A stretch of DNA of 64,000 nucleotides from Pseudoalteromonas gelatinilytica. Its GTDB lineage: Bacteria > Pseudomonadota > Gammaproteobacteria > Enterobacterales > Alteromonadaceae. This document shows positions 19,625 to 31,656 of the stretch, piece by piece. The first letter of the stretch is position 1; each line of letters opens with the position of its first letter. The DNA lies in assembly GCF_001641615.1 (NCBI RefSeq), contig NZ_LRRU01000020.1:62001-126000 (forward strand), in the 5' to 3' direction. Below the pieces are notes generated by a model. The model was not told where the DNA came from. It searched no databases and saw nothing but the letters and a program-made list of their open reading frames with translations. The position numbers and the translations under genes are program-made.

Positions 19625-20497
19625 TTGTTGAGCACCATACTGTATACCTTGATTGCACTTTGTGCGTTTGCAGCTAACTCTTTGCTGTGCCGGATGGCAT
19701 TACAAAGTGGTGATATTGATCCGTTAAGTTTTACAGCCATTCGCTTTGCAAGTGGGGCGTTGATGTTGCTTGGTATACTTATATGGCAAACAACTTTATT
19801 GAGATCAAAATCACAATCAGCTCAACCTTTAACCGATAAAGGTAGCAATATCAGTGCGCTTAGCTTATTTGTTTACGCGCTGTGCTTTTCAGTTGCCTAT
19901 GTTGATTTAAACACAGGCACAGGCGCACTTATCTTATTTTCAGCAGTACAGTTAACCATGATAGGCCATAGTGTTTTAAATAAAGAACCACTCAGTAAAG
20001 TGCAGTGGGGGGCTTTGTTTGTCGCTTTTGCGGGCTTTATATACTTAATGCTGCCCTCAGCCACGGTGCCTTCTTTGATGCCTGCAATGCTCATGGCGTT
20101 AAGTGGTGTGGCGTGGGGTGTTTACAGTATTCGCGGAAAATCATGCAGCTCACCTTTGCAAGCAACCAGCTTTAACTTTCTAAGAAGTTTAATACTCGTG
20201 CCAATTTTAGTGTTTCTAGCCGTGGTTGATTGGCAAGATATTACTGCCAGTGGGGTTTATTTGGCGATAGCTTCAGGAGCGCTTGCATCCGGGCTTGGCT
20301 ATAGCATTTGGTACATTGCACTACCTAGGCTTAAAAGTAGCCAAGCAGGTGTGGTGCAGCTAACCGTGCCTGTACTTGCCACATTAGCTGGGGTGGTGGT
20401 TTTAGATGAGCAATTAACAGCGCGTTTAGTTGTAGCCAGCGCCTTAATTCTTGGCGCTGTACTGGTGTTTTTGATGGCTAAAAAGCGCAGTGTCTAG
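19625..20497 (+). CDS. EamA/DMT-family transporter
   Basis: 290 aa with ten predicted membrane helices in two EamA halves. Features include the N-terminal ALCAFAANSLLCRMAL, a mid-protein VAWGVYSIRGK and a C-terminal basic tail (MAKKRSV). The substrate cannot be deduced; DMT proteins export amino acids, drugs or metabolites. The start is TTG, at 19625 or the adjacent TTG at 19628, with AAGGA 8-11 nt upstream. Confidence 0.88.
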   Translation: MLSTILYTLIALCAFAANSLLCRMALQSGDIDPLSFTAIRFASGALMLLGILIWQTTLLRSKSQSAQPLTDKGSNISALSLFVYALCFSVAYVDLNTGTGALILFSAVQLTMIGHSVLNKEPLSKVQWGALFVAFAGFIYLMLPSATVPSLMPAMLMALSGVAWGVYSIRGKSCSSPLQATSFNFLRSLILVPILVFLAVVDWQDITASGVYLAIASGALASGLGYSIWYIALPRLKSSQAGVVQLTVPVLATLAGVVVLDEQLTARLVVASALILGAVLVFLMAKKRSV

Positions 20498-20498
20498 A

Positions 20499-22650
<2,152 letters not shown>

Positions 22651-22655
22651 AAATT

Positions 22656-23153
22656 CTACTTTTTAGTTACAGTGAGTAATGTGTCTACCCCAGCAGTGAC
22701 CTGAGATAGTGAATAATAAAGGGGTCCAAGGTGTTGGCTATTGAGAACGCAAAGCGTACCAAGCATAGGGCTGCTCAACTCGCGTAAATCAAAATAGGCT
22801 AATCGTTCACCTTGGCTAATTTTACTGCCGTTTAATTTAGCGATATTGGTGTGGTTGATATGTTCTTCAACCGATGAAAACGATAAGTTTAATAAAACTT
22901 TTAAACCGTTTTTTGCTTGTAAAATGTATTCTTTACCAGCATTTTTAACTTGTAATAGGGTGCCATCGAATGGCGCAATGATGTTGTGGCTGGTTAGTTC
23001 AACACTAATCCCTGGGCCAAGGGTGGCAAAACGAAAAAATGGCTCAGGGTGCTCGTTAATGCTTTTTACACGCCCACTAAATGGGCTTTTAATGGCCATG
23101 CAGCGCGCTTTTCTGAGGCTGCGTTCGGGTAAGTATTGAACTTCGTTAGTCAT
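22656..23153 (-). CDS. PTS EIIA(Glc)-like protein lacking both active-site histidines
   Basis: 165 aa. The fold signature of glucose-type EIIA is clear (SPFSGRVKSI, GISVELTSHNIIAPFDGTL, LAYFDL). However, the phosphorylatable histidine of the LFVHFG motif is replaced by Asn89 (LLNLSF), and the second histidine position holds Lys74 (GKEYIL). It therefore cannot carry phosphate in the usual way and may be a regulatory EIIA-like domain. It lies between the ACT-domain gene and yffB on the same strand with 3-5 bp gaps. Confidence 0.75.
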   Translation of the reverse strand: MTNEVQYLPERSLRKARCMAIKSPFSGRVKSINEHPEPFFRFATLGPGISVELTSHNIIAPFDGTLLQVKNAGKEYILQAKNGLKVLLNLSFSSVEEHINHTNIAKLNGSKISQGERLAYFDLRELSSPMLGTLCVLNSQHLGPLYYSLSQVTAGVDTLLTVTKK

Positions 23154-23156
23154 GGC

Positions 23157-23549
23157 TTATTTAACATCACCTAGCACATGGTAACCGTCTTTTTTCAGAG
23201 CTGTAATGGCTTTGGCCATACTTTGCTTTTTCACTAATACATAATCGGTATCGTAAGTAGATAAAGCAAAAATCGAAATCGACGCTTTTGCTAGCACGCC
23301 AGAAATGTTCGCCATAATACCAGTCAACGAAAAACCAAGTGGGCCAATGACTTCCAGTGCTTGCCAGTCGGTTTCTTGGTCCAGACTGTCGAGCTGGAAA
23401 CTACTTGGGCAGACAATAGACAGCTCATCAGCCGTTTTTGCAATAAAGAAAATAGCTTGTTGGAGTAAGGCAGGGTCAATCGTTGCATCGACATCTAAAC
23501 TATGAATGGTAAGTTCTTCACTATGAAGTTGTAACGTTTGTTTTGACAT
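23157..23549 (-). CDS. ACT-domain protein
   Basis: 130 aa from ATG 23549, which has AGGA 6-9 nt upstream; a longer frame starting at 23615 lacks such a site. The segment VIGPLGFSLTGIMANISGVLAKASISIFALST is a C-terminal ACT motif, and the whole resembles the small COG3602-type ACT proteins that probably bind amino acids. No enzyme domain is present. It heads a run of minus-strand genes with the EIIA-like protein, yffB and dapE. Confidence 0.78.
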   Translation of the reverse strand: MSKQTLQLHSEELTIHSLDVDATIDPALLQQAIFFIAKTADELSIVCPSSFQLDSLDQETDWQALEVIGPLGFSLTGIMANISGVLAKASISIFALSTYDTDYVLVKKQSMAKAITALKKDGYHVLGDVK

Positions 23550-23657
23550 CTGCGATCCTATCTTTGAAGCCTTTGAATTTATAGTATAGGTAAACAAAGT
23601 TAAGATAAAGCGCAATAATTTTGATTGCTGAGGTTTTACTCAATATCGCTGTTGAGG

Positions 23658-23680
23658 TTGTCCACAGATTCTGTGGATAA
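23658..23680. promoter_or_regulatory. Inverted pair of DnaA-box-like sequences
   Basis: TTGTCCACA (23658-23666, one mismatch to TTATCCACA) faces TGTGGATAA (23672-23680, a perfect DnaA box on the minus strand) across 5 bp. It lies in the gap between pta and the ACT-domain gene. It could be a DnaA regulatory or titration site; no AT-rich unwinding region or box cluster suggests an origin. Confidence 0.5.
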
Positions 23681-23711
23681 ATATGGGAATAGGTCAGTAT
23701 AAAGAAGGTAA

Positions 23712-23746
23712 TAGGCTAATTTATAAGGGTTTTATAAATTAGCCTA
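23712..23746 (-). terminator. Inverted repeat downstream of pta
   Basis: 15-bp perfect stem (23712-23726 with 23732-23746) with a 5-nt loop, 13 bp after the pta stop. It lacks a good T-run on the pta strand, so it may be a weak terminator or a 3'-end stabiliser. Confidence 0.5.
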
Positions 23747-23758
23747 AATTTTGAAGGG

Positions 23759-25915
23759 TTAATTTTCTAAGCTTTCAACTTGCTTAGCTTGAATTGCTGT
23801 AAGGGCAATGGTGTAAACAATATCGTCTACTAATGCACCACGACTCAAGTCATTTACCGGCTTACGCATACCTTGCAGCATTGGGCCAATACTAATTAAA
23901 TCGGCACTCCGTTGAACTGCTTTATAGGTTGTATTACCGGTATTTAAATCTGGGAATACAAACACCGTTGCTTTACCTGCAACCGGGCTGTCTGGTGCTT
24001 TCTTAATTGCTACATTTTCCATAATTGCAGCGTCGTACTGAAGCGGGCCATCAATCACTAAATCAGGGCGCTTTTGCTGGGCAAGTTTAGTGGCTTCACG
24101 CACTTTTTCCACGTCAGCACCTGAACCCGAAGTACCCGTACTGTAGCTGATCATTGCAACACGAGGTTCAATACCAAACGCAGCCGCTGAATCAGCTGAC
24201 TGGATCGCGATATCGGCCAGTTGCTCTGCTGTTGGGTCAGGGTTGATTGCACAGTCACCGTAAACCAGAACTTGATCAGGTAACAACATAAAGAACACTG
24301 ACGATACCAACGATGAACCCGGTGCAGTTTTAATTAACTGTAGCGGTGGGCGAATCGTATTCGCAGTGGTGTTAACCGCACCCGACACTAGACCATCTAC
24401 TTTTCCTTGTTCAAGCATCATGGTGCCAAGCACCACGTTATCAAGTAATTGCTCTTGGGCAACCACTTCTGTTAAGCCTTTGTTTTTACGAATTTCAACC
24501 ATAGGCGCAACGTAATCGTTGATCACATCCGCTGGCTCAACAATAGTTACGTTATCGTTAAGCTCAACACCTTGTTGCTCAGCAATACGTAAAATCTCTT
24601 CTTTGTCACCAAGTAAGATTGTTTTTGCAATGCCACGTTGGCCACAAATTGCCGCAGCTTTAATTGTGCGCGGCTCATTACCTTCTGGTAAAACAACTGT
24701 TTTATTCGCTTGACGAGCTTTGTCTGTCAGTAAGAAACGAAACGCTGGCGGAGACATTTTACGAGTACGACCAACACTTTGCGCTAGGCTGTCTAACCAA
24801 TCAGAGTCAATGTGGCTGGCGTTGTGATCTTTTACTTTATCGATACGCTGATCATCATCACACGGTACTTCCATATTGAAGTTGTGCAGTAATAAAGACG
24901 TGCGCCACGTATCTTCTTCTGTTGCAAGAATTGGCAGGCCCGTATCCATCGCTTGTTCGCATAATTTCATGATGCGATCTTCAGGCTTAAAGCCACCGGT
25001 TAATAAAATAGCCCCAAGCTTGGTGCCATTCATAGCTGATAAACAAGCGGCAACTAATACATCAGAGCGATCGCCCGGAGTGACCAGTAATGCACCTGGG
25101 GTAAAGTGGCTTAAAATATTCGATACGGTACGGGCGCAGAAAGTAACGCGACGTAAACGTCGGTGAGCCATGTCGCCTTCATTAATAACTTCGGCCTTTA
25201 AGTATTCACATAAATCACGCACACGCGGCGCTACTAGATCGAAATCCCACGGGATTGAACCTAATAACTTAAATGGGTGCTTTCTGAAAATAGGCAGCGA
25301 TGCTAAACGGTTTAATTCGTTTTCAAGTTGCTCTGGCTCATGAGCTTCAACTAGATCAGCACGGGCACGACCTTCATCATCTAAAGGTGCATTAACTTTG
25401 TTGAAAATACAGCCTAACACGCGAGGGTGGTTAACACCGCCATAGTTGCCTGAGGCGATTTCTAAACGGTCTTCAATTTGGTCGTTGCTATCGTTACTAG
25501 GCGTTAAAACAAAAACAATATCAGCACCCAGAGTTTGCGCGATTTCACGGTTTACACGGCCTGCGTACGGCTGACGACGTGTTGGCACCATACCTTCAAT
25601 AATTGCAATTTCGTCTTCTTTAATGGTGTTTTCAAAGCGCTCGACGATTTCTTCAAGTAAGTCGTCGCCTTTACCATCACCAATCATTTGTTCTGCATAG
25701 CTCAAATCGAAGGGAGTAGGCGGATTAATTGGCGAGCCATGAGTAACAATCTGCGTCGACTTTTCAGGGCCTGTATCGCCAGAACGCGGCTGTGCAATTG
25801 GTTTGAAAAAGTTCACTTTAAGCGCTTTTTGCTCAAGTGCACGCACTAAACCAACAGAAACAGATGTTAAACCAACCCCAGTTGAAATAGGGATCAACAT
25901 AATTCTACGTGCCAT
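23759..25915 (-). CDS. pta: Phosphate acetyltransferase
   Basis: Interconverts acetyl-CoA and acetyl phosphate. The 718-aa long-form enzyme has an N-terminal P-loop-like/DRTGG regulatory region (about 1-380) and a C-terminal PTA_PTB catalytic domain (about 390-715, with [27 protein letters not shown] and [14 protein letters not shown]). It follows ackA by 3 bp on the same strand, the classical acetate operon. Confidence 0.97.
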   Translation of the reverse strand: MARRIMLIPISTGVGLTSVSVGLVRALEQKALKVNFFKPIAQPRSGDTGPEKSTQIVTHGSPINPPTPFDLSYAEQMIGDGKGDDLLEEIVERFENTIKEDEIAIIEGMVPTRRQPYAGRVNREIAQTLGADIVFVLTPSNDSNDQIEDRLEIASGNYGGVNHPRVLGCIFNKVNAPLDDEGRARADLVEAHEPEQLENELNRLASLPIFRKHPFKLLGSIPWDFDLVAPRVRDLCEYLKAEVINEGDMAHRRLRRVTFCARTVSNILSHFTPGALLVTPGDRSDVLVAACLSAMNGTKLGAILLTGGFKPEDRIMKLCEQAMDTGLPILATEEDTWRTSLLLHNFNMEVPCDDDQRIDKVKDHNASHIDSDWLDSLAQSVGRTRKMSPPAFRFLLTDKARQANKTVVLPEGNEPRTIKAAAICGQRGIAKTILLGDKEEILRIAEQQGVELNDNVTIVEPADVINDYVAPMVEIRKNKGLTEVVAQEQLLDNVVLGTMMLEQGKVDGLVSGAVNTTANTIRPPLQLIKTAPGSSLVSSVFFMLLPDQVLVYGDCAINPDPTAEQLADIAIQSADSAAAFGIEPRVAMISYSTGTSGSGADVEKVREATKLAQQKRPDLVIDGPLQYDAAIMENVAIKKAPDSPVAGKATVFVFPDLNTGNTTYKAVQRSADLISIGPMLQGMRKPVNDLSRGALVDDIVYTIALTAIQAKQVESLEN

Positions 25916-25918
25916 TAA

Positions 25919-27133
25919 TTAACCCTCCTTTGCAATGCGGGCTGCGTCGTTAGCAATAACCCATTCTTCGTTGGTCGGGATCACAAACGCTTTCGCGTGG
26001 GCTTGGCCTTTTGAGATTAAGCCTTCTTTACCAAAGCGAGCAGCTAAGTTTGCAGCTTCGTCACACTCAAGGCCTAAAAAGCCTAATTGGGTGATCACTT
26101 TGTCACGAATGATATCTGAGTTTTCACCGATACCACCGGTGAAAATAAGTGCATCAAGGCGTTGTACAGGCACTAAGAATGCGGCGATTTGTTTTGCTAA
26201 ACGGTAGCAGAAAATATCGAGTGCAAGGTTTGCTTGCGGGTGACCTTCAACAGCGGCTTCTTCAATAGTGCGACAGTCATTTGATAATTCACTAATACCT
26301 AACAGGCCACTTTGCTTATTAAGTAAGTCATCAATTTCTTGCACTGAATAATTAAGTTGCTGAGTTAAAAACGTGAATAAACCCGGGTCGATGCTACCAC
26401 TGCGCGTGCCCATCACTAAGCCTTCAAGCGGTGTCAGACCCATGCTGGTATCAACGCTCTTACCATCTTTAATCGCACACACTGAACAACCATTACCTAA
26501 ATGCGCACTGATCACATTGGTTTGCTCACGCTCTTTACCTAGCAATTTTGCCGCTTCTCCAGCAACATAATAATGGCTTGTACCATGAAAACCATAACGT
26601 CTCACCCCGTGCTCTTTATAAAGCGAGTAAGGTAGGGCGTATAAGTATGCAATATTTGGCATGCTTTGGTGAAATGCCGTATCAAATACAGCAATTTGCG
26701 GTAGCGTTGAGAACGCTTGCTGTGCAGTGCGAATGCCCAATAAATTTGCAGGGTTATGAAGTGGAGCAAGTGCCGCTGTTTTTTCGATAGCTGTAAGTAC
26801 ATTATCGTCGATAAGCACAGACTCAGTGAAATGCTCACCACCGTGCACAACACGATGACCCACCGCAATTAAGTTATCTGCCAGACCTAACTCATTAACT
26901 AGCTTCACAAGCTCAGCAATGGCTGCATCATGGGCTTGGCCCTTTGCAAGTTCAATAAGTTGTTTTTCACCATTATATTTATATTTGATTGAAGGCGTGT
27001 CTGAGCCAAGGCGCTCAGCTAAACCAGAAATAACTTCGTCAGAAGTAGTGGCATCTAAAATGGCAAATTTTAAACTTGAACTACCACAGTTCAGTACTAA
27101 AACATGTTGTGGTGAGCAAAGGTGCGTCGACAT
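25919..27133 (-). CDS. ackA: Acetate kinase
   Basis: Makes ATP and acetate from acetyl phosphate. 404 aa of the ASKHA fold, with signatures VLNCGSSSLKFA near the N-terminus, the catalytic Arg in VGHRVVHGG, FGFHGTSH-type YGFHGTSHYYV, LGNGCSVCAIKDG and FTGGIGENS. It is upstream of and probably co-transcribed with pta; yfbV is divergent, as in enterobacteria. Confidence 0.97.
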   Translation of the reverse strand: MSTHLCSPQHVLVLNCGSSSLKFAILDATTSDEVISGLAERLGSDTPSIKYKYNGEKQLIELAKGQAHDAAIAELVKLVNELGLADNLIAVGHRVVHGGEHFTESVLIDDNVLTAIEKTAALAPLHNPANLLGIRTAQQAFSTLPQIAVFDTAFHQSMPNIAYLYALPYSLYKEHGVRRYGFHGTSHYYVAGEAAKLLGKEREQTNVISAHLGNGCSVCAIKDGKSVDTSMGLTPLEGLVMGTRSGSIDPGLFTFLTQQLNYSVQEIDDLLNKQSGLLGISELSNDCRTIEEAAVEGHPQANLALDIFCYRLAKQIAAFLVPVQRLDALIFTGGIGENSDIIRDKVITQLGFLGLECDEAANLAARFGKEGLISKGQAHAKAFVIPTNEEWVIANDAARIAKEG

Positions 27134-27423
27134 AGCTAGGTCCTAAAAATACGATATCAGTCAGTGTATATTAAGGCTTGATAATTAGAATTCTTTGCCA
27201 GTATAGTAAATAAGTATTTTGTTGCTACACTTAACAAAGCTAGGCTGTAATTATACTAAAGTCTGGTTGACTTAAGCCGATAACATTTTATCTCATTTAG
27301 ACATTAAACGTTAGTCTCATTACCATTAATTTGGTATTAAAACTAGGACAGGTTTTGCAGGGATTGTATCCGGGAGTGTGTTACACTCGATTGTGAAACA
27401 AGATGAAGACCCTAGGAGTGATG

Positions 27424-27870
27424 ATGCAAAAAGGTGTCATGTCACAAGTGCAAACAGGTCGTCAATACGCTAAAAAATGGCCGATGCGACAAGAGCTCGC
27501 TCCATTGTTTGCCGAATTTAGAGTGATCAAGGCCACAGATCTGGCTATTACAGTGATGCCAATATTGGCAATGCTGACTGTATTCATGCAAGTTAATTAT
27601 TTAGGTAGTGATTATTTTCCACAAGCAATCACTATCGCGCTTTTCTTTTTATCACTACCGCTGCAAGGTTTGTTGTGGCTAGGCCGCCGTGCAGAAACTC
27701 GCTTAGAACCAGCAATGCTTAGTTGGTACACAGAGCTGCACAGTAAAATGAAAGCGCATGGTTATCAGTCACAATTAACGACTGAAAAACCACGCTATTC
27801 AGATTTAGCTCAACTATTAAAAGATATGTTCGAAAAAATGGATAAAGCCTTTACTAAAGAACACTTCTAA
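27424..27870 (+). CDS. yfbV: UPF0208 membrane protein YfbV
   Basis: 148 aa from ATG 27424. The ribosome site TAGGAG (27413-27418) is 5 nt upstream; ATG 27421 is nearly equivalent. Two adjacent membrane helices (about 42-62 and 68-88) lie in an otherwise polar protein, matching YfbV, which is implicated in Ter macrodomain insulation in E. coli. Divergent from ackA. Its stop overlaps the convergent rlmA stop by 4 bp. Confidence 0.85.
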   Translation: MQKGVMSQVQTGRQYAKKWPMRQELAPLFAEFRVIKATDLAITVMPILAMLTVFMQVNYLGSDYFPQAITIALFFLSLPLQGLLWLGRRAETRLEPAMLSWYTELHSKMKAHGYQSQLTTEKPRYSDLAQLLKDMFEKMDKAFTKEHF

Positions 27871-28664
27871 TCACGAATAAACTGGCTCACATAAAACGAT
27901 AACGTTACTTTTTGTGGGCCTTGCTGCTCAATCTGCTGCCAATGCTCTGGGCGGAATTTCCACGCAAACGGCGTCATCATAATTAAATGTTTAATCTCAT
28001 CAACAGACAACAGCACCTGTTGCTCTAATAATGTTGCCGACTCTTTGCTAAAGCCTGCTGGTGGTTCTATCTCTGTATGCGGTTTAACATCGGCATAAAT
28101 AAACGCTTTTAACTCTTTAAGATGCCAAGGGCCAGGGCTTGCAACAATTAAACTAGCTTGCGGTTTGGCAAGGCGGGCAAGTTCTTGTGCAAATAAAGGG
28201 GCAAACACACTAACAAGTACATCCGCTTTGGCATCTGCAAAAGGGGCTTGGCTAATCGACGCGACACTAAAATGCGCATTTTCATACCGCTTAGCGGCGT
28301 ATTTTACCGCCGGCTTCGAAATATCAACACCATAAACATCGGCACTTGATTGTGCTGCAATTGCTTGAGTGTAAAAACCTTCACCACAGCCTAAATCAAT
28401 CACTGAACTTGGAGCGAGAGATGCTACTAATTCAGCTATAGCGTGCTGTAAAAACAAATAGTGCCCGGCACTTAAAAATACGCGGCGTGCTTGCACCATT
28501 TCAAGGTTATCGCCCGGTTGTTTCGACTTTTTATTTTGCACGGGAAGTAAATTGACATAACCCTCTTTGGCGATATCAAAACTGTGATTATTGTCACAGC
28601 GGTACGTTTTATCGGTGAGCGTCAGTTCAAGTTTGCAAAGCGGGCAGTGATAGTGAAGACTCAT
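27867..28664 (-). CDS. rlmA: 23S rRNA (guanine-745-N1)-methyltransferase
   Basis: 265 aa. An N-terminal zinc-binding module (CPLC, CDNNH) is followed by GYVNLLPVQNKKSKQPGDN, a hallmark of RlmA. A Rossmann SAM-binding domain with VIDLGCGEGFYTQAI comes next. Its start overlaps the stop of the upstream permease-like gene by 4 bp. Confidence 0.92.
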   Translation of the reverse strand: MSLHYHCPLCKLELTLTDKTYRCDNNHSFDIAKEGYVNLLPVQNKKSKQPGDNLEMVQARRVFLSAGHYLFLQHAIAELVASLAPSSVIDLGCGEGFYTQAIAAQSSADVYGVDISKPAVKYAAKRYENAHFSVASISQAPFADAKADVLVSVFAPLFAQELARLAKPQASLIVASPGPWHLKELKAFIYADVKPHTEIEPPAGFSKESATLLEQQVLLSVDEIKHLIMMTPFAWKFRPEHWQQIEQQGPQKVTLSFYVSQFIRD

Positions 28665-29311
28665 GAGTCTAAGTAGTCCTTATCATAAAAGGTTTTTACC
28701 CAGTAAGGGCGATAGGTGATCAACAAGGTGATTGCCATGCCATTGAGCATCGCTTCAGGAAACCAAATTATGGCACACAGGATCAAATAGTTTTCTGAAA
28801 TCTCAATAAAACTGTAATCACCAAGCAAGTAATAAAGCACACCACTGGTGAGTATTTTAATACAGGCGATAACAGCTGCGGTTAAAAACGCGCATAAAAA
28901 GATATAAATAAAAAAGTGTCTTGGTAAATAGGTATAACAAATTACAAAGCACAGATAGCTCAACGTAATTGGAATGAACGCTGTAAATAACAAATGCACA
29001 GGCAATAAACTGATTGGCAATTGTGCAACCAGCACTAACAACAAACTCGCCAAGGTACTTGCAAAAATAGCCAGTCGCCAACCTAAAATTAGGGTCACTG
29101 CGGTGACCCCCAAAATATGCAATTCGAGGCCAGGTAATATGCCTGCTTTAATACGCCACAGTACCGCAAGTACAAGGGCACATGCGAGTACACCCACTTG
29201 TCTTATCGGTGTTGCCAGCAAATGTGATGCGCTTTGCTTATCAAAGCTGAGCCAAATTATTATAGCCACACAGCTCCACAATGGGAGCTGCCATTGCAGT
29301 GTGTCTATCAT
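28661..29311 (-). CDS. Energy-coupling-factor transporter permease-like membrane protein (CbiM/COG3235 type)
   Basis: 216 aa with about seven hydrophobic helices, including [22 protein letters not shown], where the conserved His resembles the CbiM metal-binding region. [15 protein letters not shown] is characteristic of this group. No ATPase or EcfT partner is nearby. Overlaps rlmA and xthA by 4 bp each, forming a compact xthA-permease-rlmA operon. Function inferred from family only. Confidence 0.72.
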   Translation of the reverse strand: MIDTLQWQLPLWSCVAIIIWLSFDKQSASHLLATPIRQVGVLACALVLAVLWRIKAGILPGLELHILGVTAVTLILGWRLAIFASTLASLLLVLVAQLPISLLPVHLLFTAFIPITLSYLCFVICYTYLPRHFFIYIFLCAFLTAAVIACIKILTSGVLYYLLGDYSFIEISENYLILCAIIWFPEAMLNGMAITLLITYRPYWVKTFYDKDYLDS

Positions 29312-30117
29312 GCGTTAAATGTTGACCAAATTGGCGCATGATCAGATGGTTTTTCGATACCGCGCAACTCGTAATCAATACCAGACTCAACACAACGCTC
29401 AGCAAGAGCAGGGGTTGCTAAGATCACATCAATACGCAGACCGCGGTTGTCATCAAACCCTTTTGAGCGGTAATCAAACCACGAATATTGTTCTGTTTTT
29501 TCTGGATAAAGTTCACGGAAGGTATCTTTAAAGCCCCAGTTTAATAACGTGCTTAACCATTCACGCTCTTCAGGTTGGAAAGAACACTTACCTGTTTTTA
29601 ACCAGCGTTTACGGTTTGGTTCACCAATACCAATGTCGAGATCAGTTGGCGAAATATTAATGTCACCCATCACGATAACATCTTGATCAGGCGTGTGGTT
29701 ATCTTCTAGATGGGTCATTAAATCTTTATAGAATTGACGCTTATAAGGAAACTTTGTTTCATGGGCAATGTTGTCACCTTGCGGGAAGTAGCCATTCATT
29801 ACCGTTAAGTCGCGACCATTTTCTTGTGTCACTGTTACGCTGATCATACGGCGCTGTGATTCGTCGGTATCGGTTGCAAAACCTTTTACTACAGATTTAG
29901 GTTCTTGCTTACATAACATTGCCACACCGTAATGTGCTTTTTGACCATGAAAATAAACGTGATAGCCCATTTTTTGTACGTCTTCGAGAGGGAAGGCCTC
30001 ATCGTGCACTTTGATTTCTTGTAAGCCGATGATATCTGGTTGATGTTTATCAATTACGGCCTGCAATTGGTGTAAACGAGCGCGCAGCCCGTTAATGTTA
30101 AATGAGATTACCTTCAT
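29308..30117 (-). CDS. xthA: Exodeoxyribonuclease III
   Basis: Major AP endonuclease and 3'-5' exonuclease of base-excision repair. 269 aa (E. coli 268). It shows the endonuclease/exonuclease/phosphatase fold: [24 protein letters not shown] (metal-binding Glu), [24 protein letters not shown] and the terminal [10 protein letters not shown]. Confidence 0.96.
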   Translation of the reverse strand: MKVISFNINGLRARLHQLQAVIDKHQPDIIGLQEIKVHDEAFPLEDVQKMGYHVYFHGQKAHYGVAMLCKQEPKSVVKGFATDTDESQRRMISVTVTQENGRDLTVMNGYFPQGDNIAHETKFPYKRQFYKDLMTHLEDNHTPDQDVIVMGDINISPTDLDIGIGEPNRKRWLKTGKCSFQPEEREWLSTLLNWGFKDTFRELYPEKTEQYSWFDYRSKGFDDNRGLRIDVILATPALAERCVESGIDYELRGIEKPSDHAPIWSTFNA

Positions 30118-30363
30118 GGTTTACCTATCTGTATTTTTGATTATTCGTTTAGCGCAATTCTATCATCAAACTAGGGCTTATTCATGAGCAAATTACGAAA
30201 ATCAAATTGAGTAAATGTTGATCAATTGCTGCTTATTTTAAAGACATTGTTAACTCATTATTAATTATTAAATTAAATAAATAATTCAGTTGATCTACTG
30301 ATTTTTGTTTATATAATGCGCGCAAACCACCCGTTCATATTATGTACTATTTAAAGGTAAACC

Positions 30364-30798
30364 ATGAAAAAACAATTAGTGATGCTTTCTCTTGCATGTA
30401 TCTCATTTGGCTCATTAGCAAGCAACCCGCACTACTTTTCAGCTGATAACCGTATCGAATCAAAGTTATGTAGCTTAAGTGCGAACGAAGGGTTTACCGC
30501 TGCACGTAAAGAAGCAGCAAAACACGGCATTTCAATGTCACGTTTTTCACAAAGCATTTTATGTAACGGCACAGATATCCGTGAAATTGCTAAAAAAGCA
30601 CAATCACAAGAAGCAGCAACAAAAGCAGCTGTTGAAGTGTTTGCTAAAAATGAGCAAAAAGAAACTCAGCTTTGTATTACTGCACTTAAGCAAGGTTTAA
30701 CACCTGTGCGTGAAAAAATTGGTAACTTAAATACCTTAAAATGTAATGGCGAAGCAGTAACAGATTTCGTTAAGCGTTACCAAAACGCAGCTATCTAA
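30364..30798 (+). CDS. Small secreted DUF3718-like protein
   Basis: 144 aa with a signal peptide (about 1-20, SLASN). It contains two similar cysteine-bearing units (SKLCSLSANEGFTAARKEA...ILCNGTDI and TQLCITALKQGLTPVREKI...LKCNGEAV), suggesting an internal duplication with two disulfides. This resembles DUF3718 proteins of Alteromonadales, whose function is unknown. A strong terminator follows, so it is monocistronic. Confidence 0.72.
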   Translation: MKKQLVMLSLACISFGSLASNPHYFSADNRIESKLCSLSANEGFTAARKEAAKHGISMSRFSQSILCNGTDIREIAKKAQSQEAATKAAVEVFAKNEQKETQLCITALKQGLTPVREKIGNLNTLKCNGEAVTDFVKRYQNAAI

Positions 30799-30820
30799 TC
30801 GCGACATTTTAGCGATTTGT

Positions 30821-30846
30821 AAAAAGCGCTCATCGGAGCGCTTTTT
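30821..30846 (+). terminator. Intrinsic terminator after the DUF3718-like gene
   Basis: 11-bp stem (30821-30831 with 30836-30846), 4-nt loop ATCG, followed by a T-run. Confidence 0.9.
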
Positions 30847-31004
30847 TTATGAAAAAATTACAGCAATCCATGAAAAGCTTTCTAAATCATAGGCTTAACC
30901 AAAACTTAACTTAGTTGTAAGTGCTTGATTTTAGTCAATAAGGCATTTTGGCATTCAACTTGAAATAGTCTAACTGAATCTAATCGACTACAAGGAAATG
31001 TCTT

Positions 31005-31526
31005 ATGAACAAGTTAACTTTAGCATCAACAATTTTAGCAGCATTAAGCCTATCAGCATGTTCTGCAAGTAACTCTTTAGCAAAAATCGACAGCGATTTT
31101 GGCAGCCTAGATAACGACCATGATGGTTATATCTCGAAAGTAGAAGCAGATGACGATGCAATTTGGGAGCATTTCTCAAACATCGATACCAACATGGATG
31201 AGCAAATTAGCCGTACAGAATTTAACGCCTACATGCAGTTAAATACAGGCAAAGTGGCAACAGATAGCGAGGTGTCTGAATCAGCATTTAAAGCAGAAAT
31301 CGCTAAGTTTGACCCGATCGAAAGTGACTTTAAATCGTTAGACAACGATAAAAATGGTTACATCTCTATTGAAGAAGCGGATGACGACGACATCGCAAAT
31401 CATTTTGGCTACATGGATAGCAACAAAGATAAGCGTGTAAGTCGCACCGAGTTCATTAGCTACATTAGCAAATATGGCAGCGATGTGGCAGAAGATGATG
31501 CCCTTGAAATGGTCAAAAAAAGCTAA
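31005..31526 (+). CDS. EF-hand lipoprotein
   Basis: 173 aa with a lipoprotein signal (LSAC, Cys19) and four canonical 12-residue EF-hand loops beginning at D36, D61, D113 and D138 (for example DNDHDGYISKVE and DNDKNGYISIEE). The two halves are clearly related, indicating an internal duplication. It probably binds calcium in the periplasm or at the outer membrane. Monocistronic between two terminators. Confidence 0.85.
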   Translation: MNKLTLASTILAALSLSACSASNSLAKIDSDFGSLDNDHDGYISKVEADDDAIWEHFSNIDTNMDEQISRTEFNAYMQLNTGKVATDSEVSESAFKAEIAKFDPIESDFKSLDNDKNGYISIEEADDDDIANHFGYMDSNKDKRVSRTEFISYISKYGSDVAEDDALEMVKKS

Positions 31527-31554
31527 TTTCAATATTTATTCATAAAAATCCCCC

Positions 31555-31579
31555 AAAGCCAGTGTTTTACACTGGCTTT
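31555..31579 (+). terminator. Intrinsic terminator after the EF-hand lipoprotein gene
   Basis: 10-bp stem (31555-31564 with 31570-31579), loop TTTTA, then a T-run. Confidence 0.88.
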
Positions 31580-31656
31580 TTTACAATAATTTTTCCAACC
31601 TTGGCTGACTTCTGTCATAATAGTGCGTTAGTGATTTAAAATGACCTTTAGTAGCA

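Noticed and set aside
23641..23760. Chromosomal replication origin
   Set aside because: Only two DnaA boxes are found; there is no box cluster, no unwinding element, and no dnaA, dnaN or gidA nearby.
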